A stretch of DNA of 64,000 nt. It comes from Rahnella bonaserana. GTDB lineage: Bacteria; Pseudomonadota; Gammaproteobacteria; Enterobacterales; Enterobacteriaceae. Location: positions 124,001 to 188,000 of the forward strand of contig NZ_JAFMOW010000059.1 of NCBI RefSeq assembly GCF_019049675.1, read 5' to 3'. Positions 18,050-28,576 of this stretch are shown piece by piece. The position numbers and the translations under genes were made by a program. Below the pieces are notes generated by a model. It was not told the DNA's origin and made no database searches. It saw only the letters and a program-made list of their open reading frames with translations. The first letter of the stretch is position 1. Each line of letters opens with the position of its first letter.

Positions 18050-18955
18050 TTAATCCCGCAGCCATTCACGGTTCATCGTTTCAGTATCACCCATATATTC
18101 CAGCAACCAGGCCAGTGAAGGTGACGGATTACTTTGATCCCACGTCAGACAACACGGGCTGTCAGGAAACGTATTCTCCAGCGCCAGAACCTGTAATTGC
18201 TGCTGTTCAATCCGATGGCTTACGCGATGTACCGGCATCATGCCTACGCACAAACCTTCACTCAGACATTCAAGTGCGCAGGTCCAGTCCGGGACAACCA
18301 GACGTCGCTGATTATCGAGCGTCCAGGTATCACGCTTAGGCAACGTCCGCGAGGTATCTTCAAGACACAATGCGGGATAAGGCCTGAGCTGGTCATCACT
18401 GAGGGCGCCCGGTAACTGCGCCAGAGGATGCTGCGGACTGACCACGCAGTGCCAGTCCATAAACCCCATATCGCGAAAACTGAAACGGCCACCCGCCGGT
18501 ATCGCCCGCGTCGCACCGATTGCCACATCAGCACGTCCGTCAACCAGTGCGTCCCACACGCCATTAAACACTTCGGAATGAATGATCAGTTCGGTATCCG
18601 GAAAATGGCGATAGAAATCCAGCACCAGCCGCCGGGTTCTTGCCGGTTTAACGATTCTGTCGACAGCAATACGTAACTCGCCCCGCCAGCCGTTGGCAAC
18701 CTGCTGACACTGGCGTCGTGTAGCTATCATTTTTTTTATCAGAACCCGTGCTTCATCCACGAAAACTTTGCCCGCAGGCGTTAAAATCACGTCACGATGA
18801 CGACGTTCAAACAAGGGCACCGCCAGCCATTGTTCCAGCTGACGAACGGTATAGCTGATGGCAGAAGGCACGCGATGTAGATCCTGTGCCGCGGCACTGA
18901 AGCTGCCAGTTCTTGCCACAGCATCAACGACTTCCAGAGCATATTCTGACCACAT
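18050..18955 (-). CDS. punR: LysR-family regulator PunR (YdhB)
   Basis: LTTR of 301 residues (E. coli 310). The N-terminal HTH (MWSEYALEVVDAVARTGSFSAAAQDLHRVPSAISYTVRQLE, given in part) is near identical to E. coli YdhB, which activates punC in response to adenosine. The C-terminal effector domain spans about 90-300. Divergent from punC by 136 bp, the usual arrangement for an LTTR and its target. Confidence 0.93.
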   Translation of the reverse strand: MWSEYALEVVDAVARTGSFSAAAQDLHRVPSAISYTVRQLEQWLAVPLFERRHRDVILTPAGKVFVDEARVLIKKMIATRRQCQQVANGWRGELRIAVDRIVKPARTRRLVLDFYRHFPDTELIIHSEVFNGVWDALVDGRADVAIGATRAIPAGGRFSFRDMGFMDWHCVVSPQHPLAQLPGALSDDQLRPYPALCLEDTSRTLPKRDTWTLDNQRRLVVPDWTCALECLSEGLCVGMMPVHRVSHRIEQQQLQVLALENTFPDSPCCLTWDQSNPSPSLAWLLEYMGDTETMNREWLRD

Positions 18956-19091
18956 AATTTAGCCTTCAATATTTTTGATAGCAGAGTGCAAATATTAGCG
19001 TTTCACAACGCTGTTATCAAAGCGTTAAAATCCGTCCCCGAACTGATTTCTGCCTCAAATCATCTGCAATAAACACATTAACGAGATAATA

Positions 19092-20285
19092 ATGAAACCC
19101 TCCTTTGGATTTATGCTCTATCTGGCTGGCCTGAGCATGCTCGGCTTTTTAGCCACAGATATGTACCTTCCTGCGTTCAGCGCAATGCAAACCAGCCTGA
19201 TGACCAGTCCGGGAATGATCAGCGCCAGTCTGAGTATTTTTCTCGGCGGATTCGCTATCGGACAATTGCTTTGGGGACCGCTGTCAGATCGCATTGGCCG
19301 TAAACCGGTTTTACTGCTGGGTCTGACCCTGTTTGCTGTCGGTTGTCTGGGCGTGATTTGGGTCGAAAACGTGCGCGCCCTTCTGGCTCTTCGTTTCTTA
19401 CAGGCCATGGGCGTCTGTGCAGCTGCAGTAACCTGGCAGGCGATCGTGGTTGACCGTTTTTCAGCGGATGTCGCTAAAAAAACTTTCGCCAGTATCATGC
19501 CGCTGGTAGCGCTTTCTCCGGCGCTGGCTCCTTTGCTGGGCGCATGGGTGCTCAATCATTTTGACTGGGAAGCGATCTTTGCCCTGCTGACGGCGGTCGC
19601 CGCCCTGTTGCTTATCGCCACCTTCACGCTGCGGGAAAACAAGCCGGCAGAACAAAAACCGGCTGACAAAGCAGGTTTTGGCACCTTGCTGAAATCGCGC
19701 GTTTACAGCGGTAACGTCATGATTTACGCCGCCTGCTCTGCCGGTTTCTTTGCCTGGCTGACAGGTTCACCGTTTATTTTGAGCGATATGGGCTATTCGC
19801 CGGGCGTGATTGGTCTGAGTTATGTTCCGCAGACCATTGCTTTCCTGCTGGGTGGTTTCGGCTGCCGGTTGCTGATCAGCAAGTTGGATGGGAATAAAAT
19901 TTTACCCTGGCTGCTGACAGGGTATGGCCTGAGTGTTGCGGGTCTGTTCTGTGTCGCTATGTTCACTGATGCCGGGTTAGTGAGCTTGTTGATCCCGTTC
20001 TGTTTCATGGCTCTGGTGAATGGCGCAATCTATCCAATTGTTGTGGCAAATGCATTAATGCCATTTCCTGCTAATACAGGGAAAGCCGCCGCGTTGCAGA
20101 ATACCCTGCAATTAGGGTTATGCTTCCTCGCCAGTCTCCTGGTTTCCGCATTTATTGTGCAACCATTAATAGCGACAGTCACCACCATGCTGTCTACACT
20201 ATTGTTGGTAGTTTTGGGTCGGTGGATGTCCATGCGGCATGAAAACCCGCAATATAACGGGCAAAAGTCAGAGCAGCAAGTCTAA
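19092..20285 (+). CDS. punC: MFS purine nucleoside transporter PunC (YdhC)
   Basis: 397-residue Bcr/CflA-type major facilitator with 12 predicted helices. The loop 2-3 motif A is [24 protein letters not shown] in helix 1 is typical of the Bcr group. It is divergent from punR, which activates punC for purine nucleoside use in E. coli. Start ATG 19092. Confidence 0.92.
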   Translation: MKPSFGFMLYLAGLSMLGFLATDMYLPAFSAMQTSLMTSPGMISASLSIFLGGFAIGQLLWGPLSDRIGRKPVLLLGLTLFAVGCLGVIWVENVRALLALRFLQAMGVCAAAVTWQAIVVDRFSADVAKKTFASIMPLVALSPALAPLLGAWVLNHFDWEAIFALLTAVAALLLIATFTLRENKPAEQKPADKAGFGTLLKSRVYSGNVMIYAACSAGFFAWLTGSPFILSDMGYSPGVIGLSYVPQTIAFLLGGFGCRLLISKLDGNKILPWLLTGYGLSVAGLFCVAMFTDAGLVSLLIPFCFMALVNGAIYPIVVANALMPFPANTGKAAALQNTLQLGLCFLASLLVSAFIVQPLIATVTTMLSTLLLVVLGRWMSMRHENPQYNGQKSEQQV

Positions 20286-20365
20286 GCGAGCCTCGAAAGT
20301 TAATCGTTATAATGACCTTAAGTAACAATCACTTAACGGACATTTCCATTCATAACGATTAACTA

Positions 20366-20394
20366 TTGAGAATGCCCGCTGGCGAGCCTATACT
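20366..20394 (+). promoter_or_regulatory. cfa distal promoter
   Basis: TTGAGA (20366-20371), 17-bp spacer, TATACT within CTATACTCAA (20388-20397), a sequence both sigma70 and sigmaS can use. It would give a leader of about 260 nt before cfa, comparable to the long E. coli cfa leader targeted by small RNAs such as RydC. No other element is visible in 20286-20664. Confidence 0.5.
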
Positions 20395-20664
20395 CAACAA
20401 AACCCAATAAAATAGCATTTTTACAATACTTTTATTACATACTTAAGCCGGACGCGCGGAATGCGTCACACTATTTTTTCTAGTACGTTGTTCAGGGATG
20501 ATTTTCCTGCGTGACTTTTGACCGCAGGCGTTCTTCTAAATTTCCTCTGTTGGTGTCGGATATCGGACGAGGCGCTAGTCGTCTGTTCTCATAAAGACCT
20601 GCAAAAATAGCCTTTGCTTTTCCCGGCAGGTTAATAAGTCAGAAGAGAAAGTGATGGAGAAGCT

Positions 20665-21816
20665 ATGAGTTCATCGTGTATAGAAGATCTAAGCATTCAG
20701 GACAATCAGTGGTATCGGATAGCCAGTGAAATGCTGGCTATGGCGGGCATCCAGGTTAATGGTAATCGCCCTTTCGACCTTAAAGTAAAAAACACTGACT
20801 TTTTCAAGCGTGTTTTACAGGAAGGTTCTCTGGGACTGGGTGAAAGTTATATGGATGGTTGGTGGGAATGCGACCGACTTGATATTTTTTTCCAGCGTGT
20901 TCTGCGTGCAGGTTTGGAAAATAAACTCCCCCACCATTTTAAAGACACGCTTCGGGTCGCCGCGGCACGCCTGACCAATTTGCAATCGCGTAAACGTGCG
21001 TGGATTGTCGGCAAAGAGCACTATGATCTGGGCAACGATTTATTCACTCTGATGCTCGACCCGTATATGCAATATTCCTGTGGCTACTGGAAAGAAGCGA
21101 CAACGCTGGAAGAAGCGCAGGAAGCTAAACTCAAAATGATCTGCGACAAACTGCAATTACAACCGGGGCAGCGTTTGCTCGATATTGGTTGCGGCTGGGG
21201 TGGATTATCAGAGTTTGCGGCACGCAATTATGGTGTCAGTGTTGTGGGTGTCACTATTTCTGCAGAACAACAAAAGCTCGCGCAAAAAAGATGTCAAGGA
21301 CTGGATGTCACGATCCTTTTACAGGATTATCGTGACCTCAACGATCAGTTCGACCGGATTGTCTCGGTCGGGATGTTCGAACATGTTGGTCCGAAGAATT
21401 ACCAGACTTACTTTAATGTCGCCAAACGTAATATCAAACCTGACGGCATTTTCCTGCTGCACACTATTGGTTCTAACAAAACAGATCTTAACGTCGACCC
21501 GTGGATTGATAAATATATCTTCCCGAACGGCTGCCTGCCTTCAATTCAGCAAATTGCGCAAACCAGCGAATCTTTGTTTGTAATGGAAGACTGGCACAAT
21601 ATCGGCGCGGATTATGACCGTACCCTGATGGCGTGGCATGAACGTTTCCAGAAACACTGGCCTGAACTGGCAGAAAAATATGGCGATCGTTTCCACCGCA
21701 TGTTCACTTATTATCTCAATGCCTGCGCAGGGGCATTCAGGGCTCGTGATATTCAGCTCTGGCAAGTGGTATTCAGTCCTGAAGGCGTTGACGGCGGAAT
21801 GCGCGTTCCACGTTAA
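20665..21816 (+). CDS. cfa: cyclopropane-fatty-acyl-phospholipid synthase
   Basis: SAM-dependent methyltransferase adding a methylene bridge to unsaturated acyl chains of membrane phospholipids at stationary phase or under acid stress; 383 residues (E. coli 382). N-terminal lipid-binding domain with GSLGLGESYMDGWWECDRLD, then the Rossmann SAM site LLDIGCGWGGLSEFAA near residue 172, VGMFEHVGPKNY, and the C-terminal YYLNACAGAFRARDIQLWQVVF. ATG 20665 with AGAAG upstream. Confidence 0.97.
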   Translation: MSSSCIEDLSIQDNQWYRIASEMLAMAGIQVNGNRPFDLKVKNTDFFKRVLQEGSLGLGESYMDGWWECDRLDIFFQRVLRAGLENKLPHHFKDTLRVAAARLTNLQSRKRAWIVGKEHYDLGNDLFTLMLDPYMQYSCGYWKEATTLEEAQEAKLKMICDKLQLQPGQRLLDIGCGWGGLSEFAARNYGVSVVGVTISAEQQKLAQKRCQGLDVTILLQDYRDLNDQFDRIVSVGMFEHVGPKNYQTYFNVAKRNIKPDGIFLLHTIGSNKTDLNVDPWIDKYIFPNGCLPSIQQIAQTSESLFVMEDWHNIGADYDRTLMAWHERFQKHWPELAEKYGDRFHRMFTYYLNACAGAFRARDIQLWQVVFSPEGVDGGMRVPR

Positions 21817-21843
21817 TCCCCTTTGACAGCCACTGAGCCACAT

Positions 21844-21875
21844 AAAAAAACCGGACCTGAAAGTCCGGTTTTTCT
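21844..21875. terminator. bidirectional terminator between cfa and ribE
   Basis: CCGGAC (21851-21856), CTGAAA loop, GTCCGG (21863-21868), flanked by A7 and T5. Confidence 0.88.
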
Positions 21876-21913
21876 TTTTGCAGCCTGTGGAAAAAATCTG
21901 GCTGAAAATGACG

Positions 21914-22567
21914 TTATTCAGACTTCTCGATCATGGCTTGCGCAGTAGCAATTGCAGCTTCACGGCTGGCCAGAACGCGTTCGACTGTATCGACAATGGC
22001 CTGAGTCTGCGGGTCGATTTCGATATTGATTTTATCGCCAAGACGTTTAGTCCCAAGCGTAGTGCGCTGCAACGTTTCCGGAATTAAATGTACGCAGAAA
22101 CGGGTACGGGTGACTTCCCCGATGGTCAGGCTAATACCGTCAATGCCGATATAACCTTTATGTAATACATATTTCATCAGATCTTCATGGGGCATACGGA
22201 ACCAGATCTGACGATTATTTTCTGACGTCAAAATCTTCGCCACTTCCGCGGTACAAATAATATGTCCCGACATCAGATGGCCGCCGATTTCATCATTGAA
22301 ACGCGCGGCACGTTCCAGATTCACCTGGTCGCCGACATTAAGATCGCCCAGATTGGTCAGGCGAAGAGTTTCTTTCATGAGATCAAAGCTGACCAGGTCG
22401 CCATTAACCTCTGTCACCGTCAGGCAGCAGCCATTATGTGAAACCGAAGCGCCCAGTTGCAGATTGTCGAGCATATCCTCCGGCAAGCGAACAACATGGG
22501 TTCTGAAATTAGGTTTTTCGTCGATCGATACGACCGTTCCCGTTCCCTGAACAATTCCGGTAAACAT
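21914..22567 (-). CDS. ribE: riboflavin synthase alpha subunit
   Basis: Final enzyme of riboflavin synthesis, dismutating two lumazine molecules; 217 residues (E. coli 213, there also named ribC). Two homologous lumazine-binding barrels start [10 protein letters not shown] and, at about residue 98, GGHLMSGHI. Conserved active-site features are [12 protein letters not shown] and [15 protein letters not shown]. Convergent with cfa and divergent from mdtK. No FMN riboswitch is visible upstream. Confidence 0.96.
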   Translation of the reverse strand: MFTGIVQGTGTVVSIDEKPNFRTHVVRLPEDMLDNLQLGASVSHNGCCLTVTEVNGDLVSFDLMKETLRLTNLGDLNVGDQVNLERAARFNDEIGGHLMSGHIICTAEVAKILTSENNRQIWFRMPHEDLMKYVLHKGYIGIDGISLTIGEVTRTRFCVHLIPETLQRTTLGTKRLGDKINIEIDPQTQAIVDTVERVLASREAAIATAQAMIEKSE

Positions 22568-22823
22568 AGCCCTTTCCTCAATTCATAAGTCTGTTGTATT
22601 AAAAACGACACTGCCGTCAGTTTGCCGCAGATTTAATGGAAAGCCAAATCCTCGCGGGAAGAAATAGCACCGTCTGCTTTCATTTCATTAATTAACCACT
22701 CGTTAACACCTTTGTTTGCTTAAAAATACCGACAATGTACAATCTTCGGACTATTTCCCAGTCTTTATGGCCACCTTTTGTGGCGACTTTTATTCAATAT
22801 AATCAACAAAAAAAGGTGTATCT

Positions 22824-24197
22824 GTGCAGAAGTACCTTGCAGAGGCGCGGGTTTTATTAGCGCTTGCCATTCCGGTCATCCTTGCGCAAATCGCTCAGAC
22901 TTCCATGGGCGTTGTCGACACTATAATGGCCGGCTCAGTCAGTGCCACGGACATGGCCGCCGTCGCAGTCGGTACCTCCATCTGGCTGCCCGCGATCTTA
23001 TTCGGACATGGTTTGTTACTGTCCCTGACGCCAACCATCGCGCACTTAAACGGTGCCGGTCGTCGCGATAAAATCGGGCATCAGGTTCAGCAGGGATTCT
23101 GGCTGGCCTCCGGTGTGTCCGTTCTGGTCATCGCCGTATTATATCAATGCGACCATATCCTCAGTCTGATGCACAACATTGATCCGGAGCTGAAAGAAAA
23201 GGCTGTCGGTTATTTGCACGCCATCATGTGGGGCGCACCGGGATATTTGTTCTTCCAGGTGCTGCGCGACCAGTGCGAAGGCCTGTCAAAAACCAAGCCG
23301 GGGATGGTATTTGGTTTTATCGGTTTGCTGGTGAATATTCCCGTTAACTATATCTTCATCTACGGTAAATTCGGCGCGCCTGCCCTCGGCGGTGTCGGCT
23401 GCGGCGTCGCCACGGGAACCGTCTACTGGGTAATGTTCTTTATGATGCGATTTTATGTCCGTCATAACCGTGCCCTGCGTGATACTCAGCCTGTTTCGCG
23501 CTTTGCTAAACCCGACTGGGCAACATTACGCCGTCTGTCTCAGCTCGGCCTGCCTATTGCGCTGGCATTATTCTTTGAAGTCACACTGTTCGCCATCGTG
23601 GCTCTGCTGGTTTCTCCGCTGGGGATTGTGGCCGTAGCCAGCCATCAGATAGCACTTAACGTCGGTTCACTGATGTTTGTCGTGCCACTTTCACTGGGTG
23701 TGGCGGCAACGATTCGGGTAGGTTCAAAGCTTGGTGAATCTTCTGTAGAAGGCGCGAAAGTTGCCGCTTATACCAGTATTTTGACCGGTATTCTCATGGC
23801 CTGCTGTACCGCGACGACGGCGATTTTGTTCCGCGAACACATTGCCGCGTTGTACAACGACAGCCCTGAAGTCGTGATGCTGGCCTCGCATCTTTTGATT
23901 TTTGCCGCGTTGTTCCAGATTTCAGACGCAATCCAGGTTATTGGCAGTGGCATTCTGCGTGGCTATAAAGATACCCGTTCTATCTTTTACATCACGTTTA
24001 TCGCTTATTGGGTGCTGGGACTGCCGGTCGGATACATGCTGGGTCTTACCGATTTGCTGGTACCGAGAATGGGGCCAAGTGGTTTCTGGTGCGGATTTAT
24101 TCTGGGACTGACCTTTGCAGCGCTGATGATGACGTTGCGTATGCGCTGGTTACAGAAGCAACCCTCCTACACGATTTTGCAAAAAGCCGGGCGCTGA
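22824..24197 (+). CDS. mdtK: MATE multidrug efflux pump MdtK (NorM)
   Basis: Cation-coupled multidrug exporter of the MATE family, 457 residues as in E. coli, with 12 predicted helices in two six-helix bundles. Signatures: [22 protein letters not shown] in helix 1, [25 protein letters not shown], and [25 protein letters not shown] in the second half. The start codon is GTG (22824) with AAAGG upstream; the resulting [17 protein letters not shown] aligns with homologs. Confidence 0.95.
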   Translation: MQKYLAEARVLLALAIPVILAQIAQTSMGVVDTIMAGSVSATDMAAVAVGTSIWLPAILFGHGLLLSLTPTIAHLNGAGRRDKIGHQVQQGFWLASGVSVLVIAVLYQCDHILSLMHNIDPELKEKAVGYLHAIMWGAPGYLFFQVLRDQCEGLSKTKPGMVFGFIGLLVNIPVNYIFIYGKFGAPALGGVGCGVATGTVYWVMFFMMRFYVRHNRALRDTQPVSRFAKPDWATLRRLSQLGLPIALALFFEVTLFAIVALLVSPLGIVAVASHQIALNVGSLMFVVPLSLGVAATIRVGSKLGESSVEGAKVAAYTSILTGILMACCTATTAILFREHIAALYNDSPEVVMLASHLLIFAALFQISDAIQVIGSGILRGYKDTRSIFYITFIAYWVLGLPVGYMLGLTDLLVPRMGPSGFWCGFILGLTFAALMMTLRMRWLQKQPSYTILQKAGR

Positions 24198-24209
24198 TCC
24201 TCTGTTCTC

Positions 24210-24250
24210 TCCCATGCGCTGAACGTTCTCTTACGGCGCGTGGGATTTTT
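24210..24250 (+). terminator. mdtK terminator
   Basis: TCCCATGCGC (24210-24219) pairs with GCGCGTGGGA (24236-24245) with one G-T wobble, followed by T5. Confidence 0.75.
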
Positions 24251-24344
24251 AGTCTTCACAGTGGCTGTTATGCCTAAAAAAACAACGCAATGCACATTAG
24301 CTCGACAGTCACACACAATATGACAGGAAAATGTCTTTTTTCCC

Positions 24345-24373
24345 TTGCCAGTATTCAGAGAGGTCGTTAATAT
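24345..24373 (+). promoter_or_regulatory. promoter of the tRNA-Val pair
   Basis: TTGCCA (24345-24350), 17-bp spacer, TAATAT (24368-24373), followed by a C-rich discriminator (TCGTCCCCG) typical of stringently controlled stable-RNA promoters. Confidence 0.65.
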
Positions 24374-24415
24374 TCGTCCCCGTCGCCAACACTGGCTGAC
24401 AAAAAGAAAAACGAT

Positions 24416-24492
24416 GCGTCCGTAGCTCAGTTGGTTAGAGCACCACCTTGACATGGTGGGGGTCGGTGGTTCGAGTCCACTCGGACGCACCA
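24416..24492 (+). tRNA. valV: tRNA-Val (GAC)
   Basis: 77 nt including encoded CCA. Acceptor GCGTCCG pairs with CGGACGC, anticodon loop TTGACAT gives GAC, and the T-arm is GGTGGTTCGAGTCCACT. It matches E. coli valV and lies upstream of pykF as there. Confidence 0.97.
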
Positions 24493-24520
24493 ATTTTCTC
24501 GCAGTACTGTTGCATGATGT

Positions 24521-24597
24521 GCGTCCGTAGCTCAGTTGGTTAGAGCACCACCTTGACATGGTGGGGGTCGGTGGTTCGAGTCCACTCGGACGCACCA
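24521..24597 (+). tRNA. valW: tRNA-Val (GAC), second identical copy
   Basis: 77 nt, identical base for base to the copy at 24416, separated by 28 nt; probably one transcript processed into two tRNAs. In E. coli valV and valW also lie in tandem before pykF. Confidence 0.97.
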
Positions 24598-24859
24598 AAG
24601 CAACCTTCTCTCCTTCCTCTCTGATTTAAACCTGATTCAACTCCCTGTACGACAATACCTGAACAAACCTTCTGGTTTAGCTCATTGCTTTCAACATCAT
24701 CCGTCTGTATTTTTTGAGATTCTTTGTCAGTCGTGTCATTTTTGATCGTCGGGTGAAAAAAATGTTGTGATTAGCTGATTTATCCGCTGCCCGCATTGGA
24801 TGAATTCAAAACAACGTTCCGATATCTGCCCTAAGCTTGCGCAACATCACGTTTTTTAT

Positions 24860-24919
24860 TTGGTTTCCCAACCCGTTCCCCTCTATAATACGCATCGTCT
24901 CTTCGATTGAATGGTTTCA
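24860..24919 (+). promoter_or_regulatory. pykF promoter with Cra (FruR) site
   Basis: TATAAT (24884-24889) with a TTGGTT-like -35 at 24860. TGAATGGTTTCA (24908-24919) lies just downstream of the expected start point and fits the Cra consensus TGAATCGNTTCA but for one base; this position suits repression. The gap 24598-25148 shows no other clear element; the leader to pykF is about 250 nt. Confidence 0.6.
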
Positions 24920-25148
24920 GCCCCTTGATCTGTCGATATCGCCCTTATAAAAGCGTGACTACTCCAGTAGCGATGATAAATCGCACAAATCGCTATGCTT
25001 TGGCTGAACTTACTACACCATTCCTTTCACAGTCTTCTACGCTTAGTAATGATTTGATTCAACCAGGCACCACCTCAATTCCGCGCGGGCAGCCATGCTG
25101 TCAGGCAAACACTTTTCCAATCCATCACAACTTGTAGATAAAATCGTC

Positions 25149-26561
25149 ATGAAAAAGACCAAAATTGTTTGTACCATCGGCCCGAAAACCGAATCCGAAG
25201 AAATGCTGACCAAACTGCTTGATGCAGGCATGAACGTTATGCGTCTGAACTTCTCCCACGGTGATTATGAAGAGCACGGTCAGCGCATTCAAAATATCCG
25301 CAACGTGATGGCGAAGACCGGTCACAAAGCGGCAATTCTGCTGGACACTAAAGGTCCTGAAATCCGCACTATGAAACTGGAAGGCGGCAAAGACGCTTCA
25401 CTGGTTGCGGGTCAGACTTATACCTTCACCACTGATCAAAGCGTTATCGGTAACACCCAGCGTGTAGCCGTTACCTATCAGGGCTTCGCAGCTGACCTGA
25501 AAATCGGCAACACCATTCTGGTCGATGACGGCCTGATCGGTATGGAAGTGACCAACGTCACTGAAACCGAAGTTACCTGTAAAGTGCTGAACAACGGCGA
25601 CCTGGGCGAGAACAAAGGCGTTAACCTGCCAGGCGTTTCTATCGCACTGCCAGCGCTGGCTGAGAAAGATAAACGTGACCTGATCTTCGGCTGCGAGCAA
25701 GGCGTTGACTTCGTCGCGGCTTCCTTCATCCGTAAACGTTCTGACGTTCTGGAAATCCGCGAACACCTGAAAGCACACGGTGGCGAGCACATCCAGATCA
25801 TCTCCAAAATTGAAAACCAGGAAGGCCTGAACAACTTCGACGAAATTCTCGAAGCTTCTGACGGCATCATGGTTGCTCGTGGCGACCTGGGCGTTGAAAT
25901 CCCGGTTGAAGAAGTTATCTTCGCTCAGAAGATGATGATTGAGAAATGTAACCGTGCACGCAAAGTGGTTATCACTGCTACGCAAATGCTCGATTCCATG
26001 ATCAAAAACCCACGCCCTACCCGCGCTGAAGCAGGCGACGTAGCTAACGCCATCATCGACGGCACCGACGCAGTGATGCTGTCTGGTGAAAGTGCGAAAG
26101 GTAAATACCCGCTGGAAGCTGTGACCATCATGGCCACCATTTGTGACCGTACTGACCGCGTAATGCAAAGCCGTATCGATGGTCAGAACGACAACCGCAA
26201 ACTGCGTATCACTGAAGCCGTTTGCCGCGGCGCGGTAGAAACTGCTGAAAAACTGGATGCGCCACTTATCGTTGTTGCAACCAGCGGTGGTAAATCTGCT
26301 AAAGCTGTGCGTAAATACTTCCCGCATGCCACTATCCTGGCTCTGACCACCAATGAAATCACAGCACGTCAGCTGATCCTGACCAAAGGTGTTGTCACTC
26401 AGTTGGTGAAAGAAATTGCCTCTACTGATGATTTCTACCGTATCGGTAAAGAAGCCGCCATCGAAAGTGGTCTGGCTCAGAAAGGCGACATCGTAGTGAT
26501 GGTTTCTGGCGCACTGGTTCAGAGCGGCACAACAAATACTTCATCGGTGCATGTTGTTTAA
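25149..26561 (+). CDS. pykF: pyruvate kinase I
   Basis: Fructose-1,6-bisphosphate-activated pyruvate kinase, last step of glycolysis; 470 residues as in E. coli. N-terminal [16 protein letters not shown], active site [16 protein letters not shown] with the catalytic Lys, metal-binding [30 protein letters not shown], and a C-terminal allosteric domain ending TSSVHVV. ATG 25149; an upstream in-frame extension to 25095 is not supported. A Cra-like site sits at the promoter and a strong terminator follows. Confidence 0.97.
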   Translation: MKKTKIVCTIGPKTESEEMLTKLLDAGMNVMRLNFSHGDYEEHGQRIQNIRNVMAKTGHKAAILLDTKGPEIRTMKLEGGKDASLVAGQTYTFTTDQSVIGNTQRVAVTYQGFAADLKIGNTILVDDGLIGMEVTNVTETEVTCKVLNNGDLGENKGVNLPGVSIALPALAEKDKRDLIFGCEQGVDFVAASFIRKRSDVLEIREHLKAHGGEHIQIISKIENQEGLNNFDEILEASDGIMVARGDLGVEIPVEEVIFAQKMMIEKCNRARKVVITATQMLDSMIKNPRPTRAEAGDVANAIIDGTDAVMLSGESAKGKYPLEAVTIMATICDRTDRVMQSRIDGQNDNRKLRITEAVCRGAVETAEKLDAPLIVVATSGGKSAKAVRKYFPHATILALTTNEITARQLILTKGVVTQLVKEIASTDDFYRIGKEAAIESGLAQKGDIVVMVSGALVQSGTTNTSSVHVV

Positions 26562-26584
26562 TTAAAAACGTGACCAGAAGCATT

Positions 26585-26618
26585 AATGAACGCCGCGAAA
26601 AGTGGCGTTCATTTATTC
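26585..26618 (+). terminator. pykF terminator
   Basis: AATGAACGCC (26585-26594) pairs with GGCGTTCATT (26604-26613), followed by a T-rich tail. Confidence 0.8.
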
Positions 26619-26781
26619 AAAAAGTATCTTGTTTCATAAAAAGTGCGAAAAGCGGTAGCGGCAAAATTGGGATAAGTCCCATGGAATACAGCTGTTTTCG
26701 CTGCAATTTTTAACTTTTTCGAAAAAAAAGGTGCTTCTTTGAGCGAACGATCAAAATATAGCGTTTACCGGCAAAAAATTA

Positions 26782-26810
26782 TTCTCATTAGAAAATAGTT
26801 TGTGTAATAC
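26782..26810 (+). promoter_or_regulatory. lpp promoter
   Basis: TTCTCA (26782-26787), 17 bp, TAATAC (26805-26810). Sequence from the -10 through the leader (ACTTGTAACGCTACATGGAG) closely matches the very strong E. coli lpp promoter. Confidence 0.8.
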
Positions 26811-26833
26811 TTGTAACGCTACATGGAGATTAA

Positions 26834-27091
<258 letters not shown>

Positions 27092-27110
27092 TATTTACTT
27101 CTCTAGTTCA

Positions 27111-27138
27111 ATGGCGCACTCAGTGCGCCATTTTTTTT
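27111..27138 (+). terminator. lpp terminator
   Basis: ATGGCGCAC (27111-27119), TCA loop, GTGCGCCAT (27123-27131), then T8. Confidence 0.92.
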
Positions 27139-27235
27139 GCCTGCAATTCCCCCGCTCCTGCCGGATTTCATCTGACCCTACCTTCGTCGTTAGATCTTCT
27201 TTAAACTCACTCTATGCCATGCCTGAGCACCTGAT

Positions 27236-27265
27236 ATAAAAAAAGGAGCCATGATAGCTCCTTCA
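27236..27265 (-). terminator. ldtE terminator
   Basis: On the minus strand GGAGC-type arms (27257-27263 with 27243-27249) are followed by T7, about 40 nt after the ldtE stop. Confidence 0.8.
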
Positions 27266-27298
27266 GAGAAAATCGCTTCTTAATCGTTTCTGTAACGT

Positions 27299-28315
27299 TT
27301 ACTGCGCAATTGCGGTTGTCACGTCAGATGTCTTTGCTGAAGCAGCCGTCTGCGGCTCATTAACAGGCGGTGGCGTATCTGTTGCCTTATCACCCACACT
27401 CACCACCACAGGCATGCCAGAGCGGCGAGTAATTGCCTCCTTCACCATTGCAGCGTTAGTCTCATCGTTTTTAATGAATTTCTTCATTGCTGCGGTCAGC
27501 GGGATCGGCTTGGTCTGCGGATCATCCTTTTCGGTGTGCGACAAAGGCTGATGCACTTCGATATAACGCTTACCGTCCGGCTCCACGTCATATTTGATTG
27601 GCTGATTCACTATCTGCACGCGTGTACCTTTTGGTACCGAGTTAAACAACGCTTCGATATCGTCAGGACGCAGGCGGATACAGCCTGAACTCACGCGCAT
27701 ACCGATACCAAAGTTGGCATTGGTTCCGTGGATAAGATACTGCCCTGTTCCGGCCGACAGACGCATTGCAAACAGCCCCATCGGATTATCCGGGCCAGCT
27801 GGCACCATTCCCGGCAAGGTAATGCCGTCTTTCAGATACGCTTTGCGGATGTTAGCCGTCGGGGTCCAGGTTGGGTTAGGGATTTTCTGGCTGACAGAGG
27901 TAACCATTTCCGGCGTATTACGTCCCAGCTGACCAATACCAATCGGATAGACGATGACTTTGTCCTCGCCTTTCGGATAATAGTACAGACGCAGCTCCGC
28001 CAGATTCACCACAATGCCTTCGCGCTTCGTGTCAGGTAACAGCATCTGTGAAGGGATAGTCAGTACGGTTCCCGCTTTTGGCAGATAAGGATCCGTGCCG
28101 GGATTGGCTTCCAGCATAGCGATCAGGCCAATCTGATATTTAGCAGCCACGTCTTCCAGCGGTTTGCCGTCATTTGGCACCACATAAGTCGTGTTTTCAC
28201 CAATCAGGCGGCTGTTATCCGGCGGCAAAGGGTATTCTGCTGCACTGGCGGTCATGGAATGTGCTGCCACAAATGTGCCAACTAACATTGCCAGAAGGGG
28301 TAATGCGCGTCTCAT
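27299..28315 (-). CDS. ldtE: L,D-transpeptidase LdtE (YnhG)
   Basis: Periplasmic enzyme forming 3-3 (mDAP-mDAP) cross-links; 338 residues (E. coli 334). Signal peptide MRRALPLLAMLVGTFVAAHSMTASA, a LysM-like segment (YVVPNDGKPLEDVAAKYQIGLIAMLEANPG), then the YkuD domain with IVVNLAELRLYYYP, KIPNPTWTPTANIRKAY, and catalytic IHGTNANFGIGMRVSSGCIRL (Cys). ATG 28315 with AAAGGA upstream is chosen over 28339. In E. coli it also lies between lpp and sufE. Confidence 0.94.
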   Translation of the reverse strand: MRRALPLLAMLVGTFVAAHSMTASAAEYPLPPDNSRLIGENTTYVVPNDGKPLEDVAAKYQIGLIAMLEANPGTDPYLPKAGTVLTIPSQMLLPDTKREGIVVNLAELRLYYYPKGEDKVIVYPIGIGQLGRNTPEMVTSVSQKIPNPTWTPTANIRKAYLKDGITLPGMVPAGPDNPMGLFAMRLSAGTGQYLIHGTNANFGIGMRVSSGCIRLRPDDIEALFNSVPKGTRVQIVNQPIKYDVEPDGKRYIEVHQPLSHTEKDDPQTKPIPLTAAMKKFIKNDETNAAMVKEAITRRSGMPVVVSVGDKATDTPPPVNEPQTAASAKTSDVTTAIAQ

Positions 28316-28519
28316 ACTCAGTCCTTTTTCGGCCTGCACTCAGACAATCTGAGGCAGGACAATTATCTCGTCTGGTAATACTAGCAGCGCAGAATCTGGT
28401 GGCAATCAAACCACAGAAAATCAGAAAGTTACCTGAAGGGAGTCTGGCGAAAATGGCAAAGATAGTGAATTGAAAAATCAGACTAAAAAAGGAAATACAA
28501 AAGGCAGTGCGGGGAATTT

Positions 28520-28557
28520 GCTTTGCTCATTAGCAGACAATTCCTAATGAGCAAAGC
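28520..28557. repeat. perfect 14-bp inverted repeat between sufE and ldtE
   Basis: GCTTTGCTCATTAG (28520-28533) pairs perfectly with CTAATGAGCAAAGC (28544-28557) across a 10-nt loop, 20 nt downstream of the sufE stop. There is no T-run, so it may be a 3' stabiliser or weak terminator of suf mRNA. Confidence 0.75.
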
Positions 28558-28576
28558 AGCAAGGCGGGAAGCTTAT

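Noticed and set aside
24167..24598. Minus-strand 143-codon open frame containing two copies of VRPSGLEPPTPTMSRWCSNQLSYGR
   Set aside because: It is the antisense of the two tRNA-Val genes; this peptide is a well-known false prediction over tRNAs.
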